DNA of 48,055 bases. Origin: an uncultured Eubacteriales bacterium (GTDB lineage: Bacteria > Bacillota > Clostridia > Monoglobales > Monoglobaceae). Under the pieces are notes generated by a model. That model was not told where the DNA came from and did not search any database. It saw only the letters and a list, made by a program, of their open reading frames with translations. Below, in pieces: positions 15,866 to 23,817 of the stretch. Every line of letters starts with the position of its first letter. Position 1 is the stretch's first letter. The stretch lies in the NCBI GenBank assembly GCA_900542675.1, contig UQOT01000005.1, positions 1-48,055 on the forward strand, given 5' to 3'. The position numbers and the translations under genes are program-made.

Positions 15866-17947
15866 TTAATCTTCTTTGGTTCTCTCTTTGATAATCTTCT
15901 CTGCGATGCTCTTCGGGAGTTCCTCAAAGTGGCTCGGCTCCATTGAATACTGACCGCGCCCCTGAGTTCTCGAACGAAGCTCCGTCGCATAACCGAACAT
16001 CTCGGAAAGCGGAACGTTTGCAGTAATCTCCTGCGCTCCCGTTCTTGCTTCCATACCCTGAATTTGGCCGCGGCGTGAGTTAAGGTCGCCGATTACGTCG
16101 CCCATATATTCCTCAGGTACGTTAACTACAACCTTCATAATAGGCTCCATAATTACCGGATTACCTCTCTTGCAGCCGTCCTTGAATGCCATTGAACCGG
16201 CAATCTTAAACGCCATTTCAGATGAATCGACTTCGTGGTATGAACCGTCAACCAATGTACACTTAACGTCTACAACCGGGTAACCTGCGAGAACACCTGT
16301 CTGCATCGCGCCCTGAATACCGGCGTCTACAGCAGGGATATATTCCTTCGGAATAGCGCCGCCGACAATCTTGTTCTCGAACACATAGCCTTCGCCCGGC
16401 TCGAGCGGTTCCATATCCATAACAACGTGTCCGTACTGACCTTTACCACCCGACTGACGAGCGTACTTGTGGTCAACGTGAACAGCGCTTCTGATTGTCT
16501 CACGGTACGATACCTGAGGATTACCTACGTTCGCCTCTACCTTAAACTCGCGCAGAAGTCTGTCAACGATAATCTCAAGGTGAAGCTCACCCATACCGGC
16601 GATGATGGTCTGACCTGTCTCATCGTCTGTATAAGTTCTGAATGTCGGATCCTCTTCGGCAAGCTTCGCAAGCGCGATGCCCATCTTTTCCTGACCTGCT
16701 TTTGTCTTAGGCTCTATCGCAACACGGATAACCGGCTCCGGGAATTCCATAGACTCAAGGATAACCGGATTATTCTCGTCGCAGAGTGTATCACCTGTCG
16801 TTGTGTTCTTAAGACCAACGGCTGCAGCGATATCGCCTGCGTATACCATCTCGATATCCTCTCTGTGGTTCGCGTGCATCTGAAGGATACGTCCAATTCT
16901 CTCTTTATTATCCTTTACTGAGTTATAAACGTGCGAACCGCTCTTTAACGTTCCCGAGTAAACTCTGAAAAAGCAAAGCTTACCTACGAACGGGTCAGTA
17001 GCAATCTTAAATGCGAGCGCAGCAAACGGCTCATCATCAGACGAATGTCTGACAGTCTCCTCATCGGTTCTCGGGACTATACCCTGAATCGGAGGAACAT
17101 CAAGCGGTGACGGCATAAAGTCAACAACCGCATCAAGCATATTCTGAACGCCCTTATTTCTGTATGAAGAACCGCAAAGTACCGGAACCATCTCATTTGC
17201 GATAGTCGCCTTACGGATAGCCTTCTTGATTTCAGCTTCTGTTAGGTCGCCTTCTTCAAGATACTTATCCATAAGTGCTTCGTCCGTCTCGGCAACCGAC
17301 TCAAGCAGCGCCTCTCTGTACTCAGCAGCCTTATCCGCCATATCAGCGGGGATTTCTTCAACTCTCTCATCCTGTCCGAGTTCGTCATAGTAAACGTACG
17401 CCTTCATCTGAATAAGGTCAACAAGACCCTTGAAGTCGTCCTCAGCTCCGATAGGAAGCTGAATAGGAACGGCATTACACTTTAAACGCTCCTTCATCAT
17501 ATTGATAACATTATAGAAATCAGCGCCCATAATGTCCATCTTGTTTACATAGACCATTCTCGGTACCTGATACTTATCAGCCTGTCTCCAAACGGTTTCA
17601 GACTGCGGCTCAACACCGCCCTTTGCGCAAAGAACCGTAACACTTCCGTCAAGTACACGAAGCGAACGCTCAACCTCAACCGTGAAGTCAACGTGTCCCG
17701 GTGTGTCGATAATGTTTATTCTGTGGTTCTTCCACTGCGCTGTGGTTGCGGCTGATGTAATCGTAATACCACGTTCCTGCTCCTGCTCCATCCAGTCCAT
17801 TGTGGCTGCGCCTTCGTGCGTTTCACCGATTTTGTGAACACGACCGGTGTAGAACAGAATACGCTCTGTGGTAGTAGTCTTACCGGCATCGATATGAGCC
17901 ATGATGCCTATATTTCTGGTTTTCTCAAGTGAAAACGCTCTGCCCAT
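15866..17947 (-). CDS. fusA: Elongation factor G
   Basis: 693 residues, the usual length for bacterial EF-G. The G domain has AHIDAGKTTTTERIL, RGITITSAATT, DTPGHVDF and NKMD. Domain II and the EF-G-specific domains III-V follow, with SGGKGQYGHV in domain IV and an RGQIQGMEAR motif in domain V. It is the translocase of the ribosome and also acts in recycling. GGAGGAATAAGTT precedes the ATG. Twenty bases separate it from rpsG upstream, so the two are co-transcribed. The intact catalytic sequence suggests the classical translocation EF-G rather than a resistance or recycling paralogue. Confidence 0.99.
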   Translation of the reverse strand: MGRAFSLEKTRNIGIMAHIDAGKTTTTERILFYTGRVHKIGETHEGAATMDWMEQEQERGITITSAATTAQWKNHRINIIDTPGHVDFTVEVERSLRVLDGSVTVLCAKGGVEPQSETVWRQADKYQVPRMVYVNKMDIMGADFYNVINMMKERLKCNAVPIQLPIGAEDDFKGLVDLIQMKAYVYYDELGQDERVEEIPADMADKAAEYREALLESVAETDEALMDKYLEEGDLTEAEIKKAIRKATIANEMVPVLCGSSYRNKGVQNMLDAVVDFMPSPLDVPPIQGIVPRTDEETVRHSSDDEPFAALAFKIATDPFVGKLCFFRVYSGTLKSGSHVYNSVKDNKERIGRILQMHANHREDIEMVYAGDIAAAVGLKNTTTGDTLCDENNPVILESMEFPEPVIRVAIEPKTKAGQEKMGIALAKLAEEDPTFRTYTDDETGQTIIAGMGELHLEIIVDRLLREFKVEANVGNPQVSYRETIRSAVHVDHKYARQSGGKGQYGHVVMDMEPLEPGEGYVFENKIVGGAIPKEYIPAVDAGIQGAMQTGVLAGYPVVDVKCTLVDGSYHEVDSSEMAFKIAGSMAFKDGCKRGNPVIMEPIMKVVVNVPEEYMGDVIGDLNSRRGQIQGMEARTGAQEITANVPLSEMFGYATELRSRTQGRGQYSMEPSHFEELPKSIAEKIIKERTKED

Positions 17948-17967
17948 AACTTATTCCTCCAATAAAA

Positions 17968-18438
17968 TTACCAGCGCAGATTTGCGAACGCCTTGTTCGC
18001 TTCTGCCATCTTATGCGTGTCTTCCTTCTTCTTAAACGCGCCGCCTGTGCTGTTTGTGGCATCCATAAGCTCGTTTGCAAGTCTTTCAGCCATTGTTCTC
18101 TCGCTGCGCTGTCTCGAATACTGAGTAATCCATCTCAGACCGAGCGTCTGACGTCTGTCAGGTCTAACCTCAATCGGAACCTGATAGTTCGCACCGCCGA
18201 CACGGCGAGCCTTTACCTCTAAAACAGGCATTACGCTGTTCATTGCTTCTTCAAATACTTCAACAGGATCCTTTCCTGTCTTTTCCTTTATGATATCAAA
18301 CGCATCATAAACTATTCTCTGGGCAACACCCTTTTTTCCGTCAAGCATAATATTGTTGATAAGGCGTGTAACTGTCTTGCTGTTATACACCGGATCAGGC
18401 AATACATCACGACGGGCAATATGACCTCTTCTTGGCAC
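17968..18438 (-). CDS. rpsG: Ribosomal protein S7
   Basis: 156 residues. It begins MPRRGHIARRDVLPDPVY and contains the conserved DGKKGVAQRIVY and KARRVGGANYQVP segments and the Arg-rich WI..YSRQRSE region that binds the 3' domain of 16S rRNA. The start codon is GTG (18438), with GGAGGGG six bases upstream. S7 nucleates assembly of the small-subunit head. It lies directly before fusA. Unusually, 256 bases of structured sequence separate it from rpsL. Confidence 0.99.
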   Translation of the reverse strand: MPRRGHIARRDVLPDPVYNSKTVTRLINNIMLDGKKGVAQRIVYDAFDIIKEKTGKDPVEVFEEAMNSVMPVLEVKARRVGGANYQVPIEVRPDRRQTLGLRWITQYSRQRSERTMAERLANELMDATNSTGGAFKKKEDTHKMAEANKAFANLRW

Positions 18439-18584
18439 TTTCTTCCCCTCCTTCGCTAGGTTTATTCACCATTAAGGTACTCAATGTCATTTTAAACACT
18501 GTAAATGCACACACGTCGGAAATTCCTTTGCAGTATCGCTTCACCGCAAGCGGCAAAGCTCATATGCTGCGGATTTCCTCCTTC

Positions 18585-18626
18585 TTCCCAAAAAGCTAAG
18601 CTTTTTGGGAACCCTGTTATAGGGTT
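18585..18626. repeat. Two adjacent perfect palindromes in the rpsL-rpsG spacer
   Basis: TTCCCAAAAAGCT (18585-18597) and its exact complement (18599-18611) leave a single-base loop; next to it AACCCT/AGGGTT (18610-18615 with 18621-18626) forms a second stem, and TTATTAAG/CTTAATAA (18632-18653) a third. The rest of 18439-18694 holds no convincing gene. A repeat insertion or an S7-type translational control site are both possible. Confidence 0.6.
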
Positions 18627-18694
18627 GAAGGTTATTAAGGTCTTTTATCTTAATAAACATATGCACACATTTTCAATTAGATTGTAAGACCCGA

Positions 18695-19105
18695 CTATTT
18701 AGGTCTCTTTGCGCCGTACTTCGATCTTGACTGTCTGCGAGCGTCGACACCCGATGTATCAAGCGTACCGCGGATAATGTGGTAACGAACACCAGGAAGA
18801 TCCTTAATACGTCCGCCTCTGATCATAACAACACTATGCTCCTGAAGATTATGACCGATACCGGGGATGTATGCAGACACCTCAATACCGTTAGTAAGAC
18901 GTACTCTGGCAACCTTACGCAGAGCTGAGTTAGGCTTTTTCGGCGTCATCGTTCTAACCGATGTGCAAACGCCTCTCTTCTGCGGTGAAGCCTGGTCTGT
19001 GGGACGCTTCTTGATGGTATTAATACCCTTAAGGAGCGCAGGAGCCGTCGACTTCTTCTGAGTCGTTGCTCTTCCCTTTCTTACTAATTGGTTAAATGTT
19101 GGCAA
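18695..19105 (-). CDS. rpsL: Ribosomal protein S12, TTG start
   Basis: 136 residues. Family members begin MPT(F/I)NQLVRKG; this sequence is reached only from the TTG at 19105. An in-frame ATG 15 bases upstream is part of the ribosome site itself (ATGGAGGTGAACATA), so starting there would leave no Shine-Dalgarno sequence. The decoding-centre segments TPKKPNSALRK and GGRIKDLPGVRYH are intact, and the streptomycin-contact lysines look wild type. S12 sits at the interface of the 30S subunit and monitors codon-anticodon pairing. Second gene of the str operon, 66 bases downstream of the L7Ae-like gene. Confidence 0.95.
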   Translation of the reverse strand: MPTFNQLVRKGRATTQKKSTAPALLKGINTIKKRPTDQASPQKRGVCTSVRTMTPKKPNSALRKVARVRLTNGIEVSAYIPGIGHNLQEHSVVMIRGGRIKDLPGVRYHIIRGTLDTSGVDARRQSRSKYGAKRPK

Positions 19106-19171
19106 TATGTTCACCTCCATACTTAAAATTTTTATTTATAAAATCGCCATGCGGCGGTTTTAACTAAATCA

Positions 19172-19414
19172 CTAAGGCTTTAAAACTGCGGCGGCGGCCG
19201 TTGGCACGTCCACTCCGCAGGCTTTCGCAAGCTCTTTGCGGCTTAAAACGCTCACACACTCAACTTCCGAGAGTGCGCATAAATCCCGCAAATTCTGCAT
19301 AAGACGAGGATCCGCATCATCCGCCACAAACACGGTTTGTGCGGCGTCATTTTTCACCGCGTTCTTCGTCTCTTTAATTCCGATAACTTTCCTGCTGTGT
19401 TTTAAATTTTCCAT
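19172..19414 (-). CDS. ybxF: L7Ae-family K-turn RNA-binding protein
   Basis: 80 residues, matching the length of Bacillus YbxF, a member of the L7Ae/L30e family that binds kink-turn RNA. The family pattern is visible: GIKETKNAV near the start, VFVADDADPRLMQNLRDLC in the middle and ELAKACGV-PTAAA at the end. In Firmicutes it lies at the head of the str operon, before rpsL, as here. Its cellular role is poorly defined. The ATG is 35 bases downstream of the -10 box; the ribosome site (GCGAGGC) is weaker than that of the following genes. Confidence 0.88.
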   Translation of the reverse strand: MENLKHSRKVIGIKETKNAVKNDAAQTVFVADDADPRLMQNLRDLCALSEVECVSVLSRKELAKACGVDVPTAAAAVLKP

Positions 19415-19449
19415 AAATAAAGCCTCGCGTCCATTATATGAACCATTTA

Positions 19450-19478
19450 ATTATACTCTCAAACCCCTTATTTGTCAA
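19450..19478 (-). promoter_or_regulatory. Promoter of the str operon
   Basis: Perfect consensus on the minus strand: TTGACA (19473-19478), 17 bp, TATAAT (19450-19455). It begins 15 bases past the stop codon of the upstream membrane-protein gene; no hairpin terminator lies in that gap. Confidence 0.93.
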
Positions 19479-19493
19479 GCATTTTTTGGATTT

Positions 19494-19982
19494 TCAGCGA
19501 TTTTTTAAGTTATGTTTGGTTATTGGGGATGAGTTGTCCGGCTTTTTGACCTCAAGGCTGTCTATCAGGCGATTTATTCTGACGCTTCCCGCTATCGCGG
19601 CAATCAGACTCAAAATCATACCCAAAACTATATACGCACACGATACCGATATAATTATAACCGTTTGCGCATCATACATATTCTCCGGCAGAAGTCCGTA
19701 GAATACTCTGTACACCAACGCCGGCAGATTTATAAAAGCTGACGCCGCCGAAACAGCTAAAAACGCCGCGGCATATAAGACTGCCGACACCAGCCATTTG
19801 CTGATTCGCTCCTTATCGGCAAAACACAGTGCAATCGCCGCACAGCCAAGCGGAAATACAAACTCAGTTATAGGTTTCAACACTTCGGGATTGTAATTAA
19901 AATATGTAAAAATCAATAATATATTCAGATAAACCGCCGTCATCGCGCCGCCCGAAAAACCTCTCAGTAAAGCTCTTTTCAT
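19494..19982 (-). CDS. Small integral membrane protein of unknown function
   Basis: 162 residues, not recognised. There are four likely membrane helices: about 12-32, 40-57, 62-88 and 108-134, separated by short charged loops, and a basic, soluble C-terminal tail of about 25 residues (KKPDNSSPITKHNLKNR). No catalytic or transport motif is visible. It starts 18 bases after the RCC1-repeat gene and has no promoter of its own, so it is probably the third gene of the LCP-RCC1 transcript. An accessory role in envelope assembly would fit, but only context suggests it. Confidence 0.65.
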   Translation of the reverse strand: MKRALLRGFSGGAMTAVYLNILLIFTYFNYNPEVLKPITEFVFPLGCAAIALCFADKERISKWLVSAVLYAAAFLAVSAASAFINLPALVYRVFYGLLPENMYDAQTVIIISVSCAYIVLGMILSLIAAIAGSVRINRLIDSLEVKKPDNSSPITKHNLKNR

Positions 19983-20000
19983 CTTAACTCCCGTCTTTTC

Positions 20001-21644
20001 TCACTTTACATTAAACAGCTTTTGTTTGCTGTTATAAACTATATTCCACACCGCTCCGTCACCGCAAAGCGCATACATCGTACCACTCAAACCGGCATAT
20101 ACCGCCTTAACATCGCTCAGTCCCGTATACTCCTGTGCACAATACCGCAGCAGCTGCGACCTTGTGCTATGTCTCATAGCCGGACTGTCGCCCCAAAGAT
20201 ACAGCTTACCGTCTGCGATTGCCGCCGCCTGATACTCTCCGCACGACACAGCTTGTGCTCCCAGCAGTATATCAGCCGTTTCCTCTTTATATACCGGGTC
20301 ATAGACGTAATTACTTATACGCAGCGGTTTCGGATATTTCATATTACCGTCCTCATCAATCTCTGCCGTAATATCCTCTTCGATTATGAGCGGATCGTAT
20401 CCCTCTGCGGGTTCTCCCAGATATGTCGTACCCCAGAAGTATATGCTTCTATCCTTCCTTATTGCGGCGGACGATGTCATTCCGGCATATACGCTCTCAA
20501 TATTATAAAGCGACTTTATTATAGCGGGCGACGGCTTATATGACGTGCTCTCGGCTCCTCTGCCGAGCTGTCCCTCACCGTTTTCACCCCAAGTATACAC
20601 TCTGCCTTTACTGTTCACCGCTGCCATATGCCCGGTGCCTGCCGCAAAATCTTTAACAGCGCCTATCTCAACTTGAACGGGCAGCAAAGCATCGGCTGTA
20701 GTGCCGAGCCCGAGCTGACCATGGTCGTTGCGCCCCCATGTATAGAGCCTGCCGCTCACATCAAGTGCAGCTCCGAACGATATGCCTGCGTCAATTTTTA
20801 CAATATTTTTAAGTCCATCAATTTTTGCGGGAGCCTCCTCTCCTTCCCTGCCGAGCTGACCGAAGGTATTTGATGTTCCCCACGAATACACCTCACCACT
20901 CGTATTAAGAGCATAAAACGCATTTCGCGCATTTGATACGGCTATTATATTACTCAGTCCTTTGACTTTCGTATAATCGCCTTTCTCGATATCACCCTGC
21001 CAAACCGTTCCGTTATCCTTTATAAAAACAACGCTTTTTCCGTCAATATCCACACGGCTAGCAGACTGAATTTTTTCGGCTATATCATTATCCACAATTT
21101 CCGGTAAAATAATTTCAGGCTTTACATAGTCATCGGTTATGTATACGGCAAATTCCTCTTCTATCCAAATCACGTCACAACCCAAAAACTCGGATACTGC
21201 CCGAAGCGGTATCATTGTTGTGTCAGCATAATTATCATATGGCATAAGCATAGGCGGAACTTCAAGAGCCGTGTCAGCCACGGTTATGCCACCGTTTTCA
21301 GCTTCTCTATACAGCGTCATATTTAAGCTGCCGATTGACAGCTTTAACGCTCTGTCTCCGCGCTGTGCATAAACGCTCTGCTCCGCTTCACTCCACTCTA
21401 CTCCCGCGCCGAGCTTTTCAAACAATACGCGCATCGGAACCATAGTAAAATCATTAATAATTTCAGCCGAGTGAACGCCTCTTGTATCAAACGCCGCACC
21501 GTTTATAAAAATGCTTACGCCCGTCTCGTGTTTATTTCCGTCATAATCGTAATACACTGACGGCACAGCTCTCGCAAAAACAACTGTACCCGCGAAGACC
21601 ATCACAGCCGCAAGCATACCTGAAATAATACTTTTAAACCTCAT
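20001..21644 (-). CDS. Exported protein with copper-amine-oxidase-type stalk domain and RCC1 repeats
   Basis: 547 residues; GAGGTGATTTT precedes the ATG. Residues 1-25 are a signal peptide. About 45-172 match the stalk domain named after copper amine oxidase N-termini, present as two halves (VPMRVLFEKLGAGVEW and IPLRAVSEFLGCDVIW); it is common on secreted clostridial proteins and is not itself an oxidase. From about 205 to the end run RCC1 repeats, seen as repeated YSWG/YTWG..N..GQLG blades, so a seven-bladed propeller is expected. RCC1 propellers mediate protein binding. It lies 98 bases downstream of an LCP ligase gene and is probably co-transcribed, hinting at an envelope role. The binding partner is unknown. 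Confidence 0.82.
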   Translation of the reverse strand: MRFKSIISGMLAAVMVFAGTVVFARAVPSVYYDYDGNKHETGVSIFINGAAFDTRGVHSAEIINDFTMVPMRVLFEKLGAGVEWSEAEQSVYAQRGDRALKLSIGSLNMTLYREAENGGITVADTALEVPPMLMPYDNYADTTMIPLRAVSEFLGCDVIWIEEEFAVYITDDYVKPEIILPEIVDNDIAEKIQSASRVDIDGKSVVFIKDNGTVWQGDIEKGDYTKVKGLSNIIAVSNARNAFYALNTSGEVYSWGTSNTFGQLGREGEEAPAKIDGLKNIVKIDAGISFGAALDVSGRLYTWGRNDHGQLGLGTTADALLPVQVEIGAVKDFAAGTGHMAAVNSKGRVYTWGENGEGQLGRGAESTSYKPSPAIIKSLYNIESVYAGMTSSAAIRKDRSIYFWGTTYLGEPAEGYDPLIIEEDITAEIDEDGNMKYPKPLRISNYVYDPVYKEETADILLGAQAVSCGEYQAAAIADGKLYLWGDSPAMRHSTRSQLLRYCAQEYTGLSDVKAVYAGLSGTMYALCGDGAVWNIVYNSKQKLFNVK

Positions 21645-21742
21645 AAAATCACCTCATAATATATCAGACGAAAAGCGCCGATATTTTGTTCCCCGATATT
21701 TAAACAGGGATATCGCGTCCGCCGCAATATCCCCCATTAAAA

Positions 21743-22858
21743 TTACTCTTCCGTGCCGTTTTTTGCCGTACCCGTAGGTTCAGGTTCAGCCTCTGCCTCC
21801 TGCTCGGCAAGATGGCTTTCCCATTCCTCACGGCTCTGTGGTCTGAATACGTTGTCTACAAGCTCCTGCGTCTCTATAGGGTCATACACAAAGTACCAAA
21901 GTGAGTCGGTGTACTCAAACTCACCCGGAAGCTGATACGAAACAATATCCTCCATATTGACCTTCATCAGTGCGTTGAGATTTCTCACCACATCAGGCAT
22001 CGTGAGATTAGTTCTGACGTTATTCTTTACTACCTCAAACACATCATCAACCTTTGACAGATACTGCGGCGTAAGCTTTTGACTTATAAGCTCTTTTATA
22101 AACTGCTGCTGCCAGTACATACGCCCTTCGTCGCCCATAACATATTCACCTGGTGCGCTGCCGTCATTATTATGACGGAAACGTACAAAATCGTGCGCAA
22201 GCTGACCTGTAAGATGCTGCGGTCCCGCCTCTAAGTGAATATGCAGCCCCTGAACGGGATCGTCATAATCCATATCATACGGAATATCAAATTCAACGCC
22301 GTCAACCGCTTCAATTACGTCCATAAATCCGTCAAAATCGACCGTTATAAAATAGTGTATCGGAAGCCCTGTTATGTCCTTTATCTTTTTAATAAGCACA
22401 TCCTCGTGCCCCTGAGTACTGCTGAGCTTAGACGGCTGAGCGTCAAGCTCCTCCTGAGACATATCATTCTCATTATTACTGCTTTCCGGCGAAGGACTCG
22501 GCGAAGCTTGTGCTTTTGCCGCCGCAAATCCCATTGTTGCGTTTATCTTCTGATTACTGCCGTTTATCTTGACCTTTGTATCACGCGGTATAGACAAAAT
22601 GCTCACCCTATTAGAGTAACCATCGAGTGACGCGAGCATTATGGTATCGCTTCGGTATCCGCCATCGTCAACTCCAAGAAACAGGACGTTGACCATACCT
22701 ATATTCTCATCGACATCGTCCAGTGCAGTATAGCTCATTACGCTGTTCGTAAACGTAATGCCCGACAATCTGTTTGCCGCAAACACTCCGCAGAAGGTCA
22801 TAACTATCGCTGTACACAGCGCAACAGTGACAGCCGTTATTTTAAACTTCTTACTCAT
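21743..22858 (-). CDS. LytR-CpsA-Psr (LCP) family wall-polymer ligase
   Basis: 371 residues. A single N-terminal membrane helix (about 7-28) puts the catalytic domain outside the cell. The LCP signature is clear: NVLFLGVDDGGYRSDTIMLASL followed by SILSIPRDTKV, then HYFITVDFDGFMDVIEAVDGVEF, HLTGQLAHDFVRFRH and DEGRMYWQQQFIKEL, which include the Asp and Arg residues that hold the polyprenyl pyrophosphate substrate. LCP enzymes transfer teichoic acids or other glycopolymers to peptidoglycan; such polymers are also what SLH domains bind. A Ser/Pro/Glu-rich insertion of about 40 residues (near 110-150) interrupts the domain after the INATMGFA segment, and the C-terminus is a Glu-rich tail. First gene of a likely three-gene operon. 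Confidence 0.92.
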   Translation of the reverse strand: MSKKFKITAVTVALCTAIVMTFCGVFAANRLSGITFTNSVMSYTALDDVDENIGMVNVLFLGVDDGGYRSDTIMLASLDGYSNRVSILSIPRDTKVKINGSNQKINATMGFAAAKAQASPSPSPESSNNENDMSQEELDAQPSKLSSTQGHEDVLIKKIKDITGLPIHYFITVDFDGFMDVIEAVDGVEFDIPYDMDYDDPVQGLHIHLEAGPQHLTGQLAHDFVRFRHNNDGSAPGEYVMGDEGRMYWQQQFIKELISQKLTPQYLSKVDDVFEVVKNNVRTNLTMPDVVRNLNALMKVNMEDIVSYQLPGEFEYTDSLWYFVYDPIETQELVDNVFRPQSREEWESHLAEQEAEAEPEPTGTAKNGTEE

Positions 22859-22897
22859 ATTTATTCCTTTCGTCCTACAAGCATAATCATATGGACT

Positions 22898-22925
22898 TAT
22901 GTATATTCAAATATATTATTGTCAA
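22898..22925 (-). promoter_or_regulatory. Candidate promoter of the LCP operon
   Basis: TTGACA (22920-22925), 16-bp spacer, TACATA (22898-22903) on the minus strand; the -10 box matches poorly. It is the best candidate in the 266-bp divergent region. Bases 22926-23124 hold no further gene. Confidence 0.55.
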
Positions 22926-23039
22926 GCTGCCGCAAAAAATAACCGCACATTTCGACAGCTTTATGTTTATTATACCCACTCATCAAGGCAATGTCAACCG
23001 ACGTGCCGCATTATTAATGAAAAATTTACAAACGCCGAA

Positions 23040-23054
23040 TTAACAGTCTGTTAA
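23040..23054. promoter_or_regulatory. Palindrome upstream of the zinc-ribbon protein gene
   Basis: TTAACAGTCTGTTAA is a perfect 7-1-7 palindrome in the divergent region. A weak plus-strand promoter (TTGAAA-N17-TAAAGT) lies just downstream, so it could be an operator for the gene at 23125. Confidence 0.35.
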
Positions 23055-23124
23055 CAAAAAATATATTGAAATTTTCAGAAAAATATGATAAAGTCGTGTC
23101 ATAAATCTATCGGAGGACCTAAAT

Positions 23125-23490
23125 ATGATAGAAAAATTTATGGAATTTATGCAGGGGCGTCACGGCTTTGACAAGCTCGGGCTTGCTCTTATTATTGCCG
23201 CGTGCGTAATCTCTTTTCTCTCGCGGCTGCTATGGCTGCCGCAGCTTTATATTCTGACAATTATCCTTGATATAGTTTTTATATATCGGTTTTTATCAAG
23301 AAAAGATTATGCCCGCACACGTGAAAACGCAGTGTTTGTCAAGTGGTTTGAAAATATAAAGAATTATTTCAAGCGTGACAATAGAAATTACAATTACTAT
23401 AAATGTCCGGTCTGCAAGACACAATTTTCAGTTCCCAAAAATAACGGCAACTCAAAAGCAATCTGCCCAAAGTGCGGAAATATGTTTTAA
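23125..23490 (+). CDS. Small membrane protein with C-terminal zinc ribbon
   Basis: 121 residues, not a recognised family. Two hydrophobic stretches (about 19-35 and 39-56) form a membrane hairpin, followed by a basic linker. At the C-terminus CPVCKTQFSVP and AICPKCGNMF give two CxxC knuckles 22 residues apart, a rubredoxin-like zinc ribbon (as in proteins of the double-zinc-ribbon type). ATCGGAGGACCTAAAT precedes the ATG. It is one of only two plus-strand genes in the window and ends at a terminator shared with the convergent operon. The function is unknown; zinc-ribbon membrane proteins of this size often act as regulatory or assembly factors. Confidence 0.75.
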   Translation: MIEKFMEFMQGRHGFDKLGLALIIAACVISFLSRLLWLPQLYILTIILDIVFIYRFLSRKDYARTRENAVFVKWFENIKNYFKRDNRNYNYYKCPVCKTQFSVPKNNGNSKAICPKCGNMF

Positions 23491-23498
23491 AGAAAACC

Positions 23499-23525
23499 TA
23501 AGGGGCGGCAATTTGCCGCCCCTTA
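23499..23525. terminator. Bidirectional terminator between convergent genes
   Basis: TAAGGGGCGGCAA and its complement (23499-23511 with 23513-23525) form a perfect 13-bp stem. A U-rich run follows on the minus strand (GGTTTTCTTT) and ATATTTTATT on the plus strand. Confidence 0.9.
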
Positions 23526-23538
23526 ATATTTTATTATC

Positions 23539-23787
23539 TTATGAAATCGCCTGCTTTAAAGCATTTGCGAGCTGTGCCGGGCAAGACGTTCCCTTGCCGT
23601 TGCAGTCAATATTTTCAAGCAGGGAAATTACCTTTTTAGCTTCCATACCCTCAACAAGTGCAGATACTCCTTGAAGGTTACCGTTACAGCCGCCAACAAA
23701 CGCTACGTTTTTAACCTTTCCGTCCTCTAAATCAAAACTAATCTGACGTGAGCAAGTGCCGCGTGTCTTATACGTATATTCAGGCAT
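23539..23787 (-). CDS. TSCPD-domain protein (TIGR03905-like)
   Basis: 82 residues, forming a single TSCPD domain. The conserved Cys are present: TCSRQISF near the start, GGCNGNLQGVS in the middle and CNGKGTSCPAQLANAL near the end (TSCPA is this copy's version of the name-giving motif). The domain also occurs at the C-terminus of B12-dependent ribonucleotide reductases, but the stand-alone form has no assigned role. AGAGGAGGATTTTT precedes the ATG. It lies 30 bases after the activase gene and is the last gene of that operon, which suggests a link with redox-active Fe-S or thiol chemistry (inference). Confidence 0.85.
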   Translation of the reverse strand: MPEYTYKTRGTCSRQISFDLEDGKVKNVAFVGGCNGNLQGVSALVEGMEAKKVISLLENIDCNGKGTSCPAQLANALKQAIS

Positions 23788-23817
23788 AAAAATCCTCCTC
23801 TTTAATCTTCTGAATTT

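Noticed and set aside
18505..18687. Small plus-strand open frame in the rpsL-rpsG gap
   Set aside because: It runs through palindromes, has no ribosome site, and opposes the operon direction.
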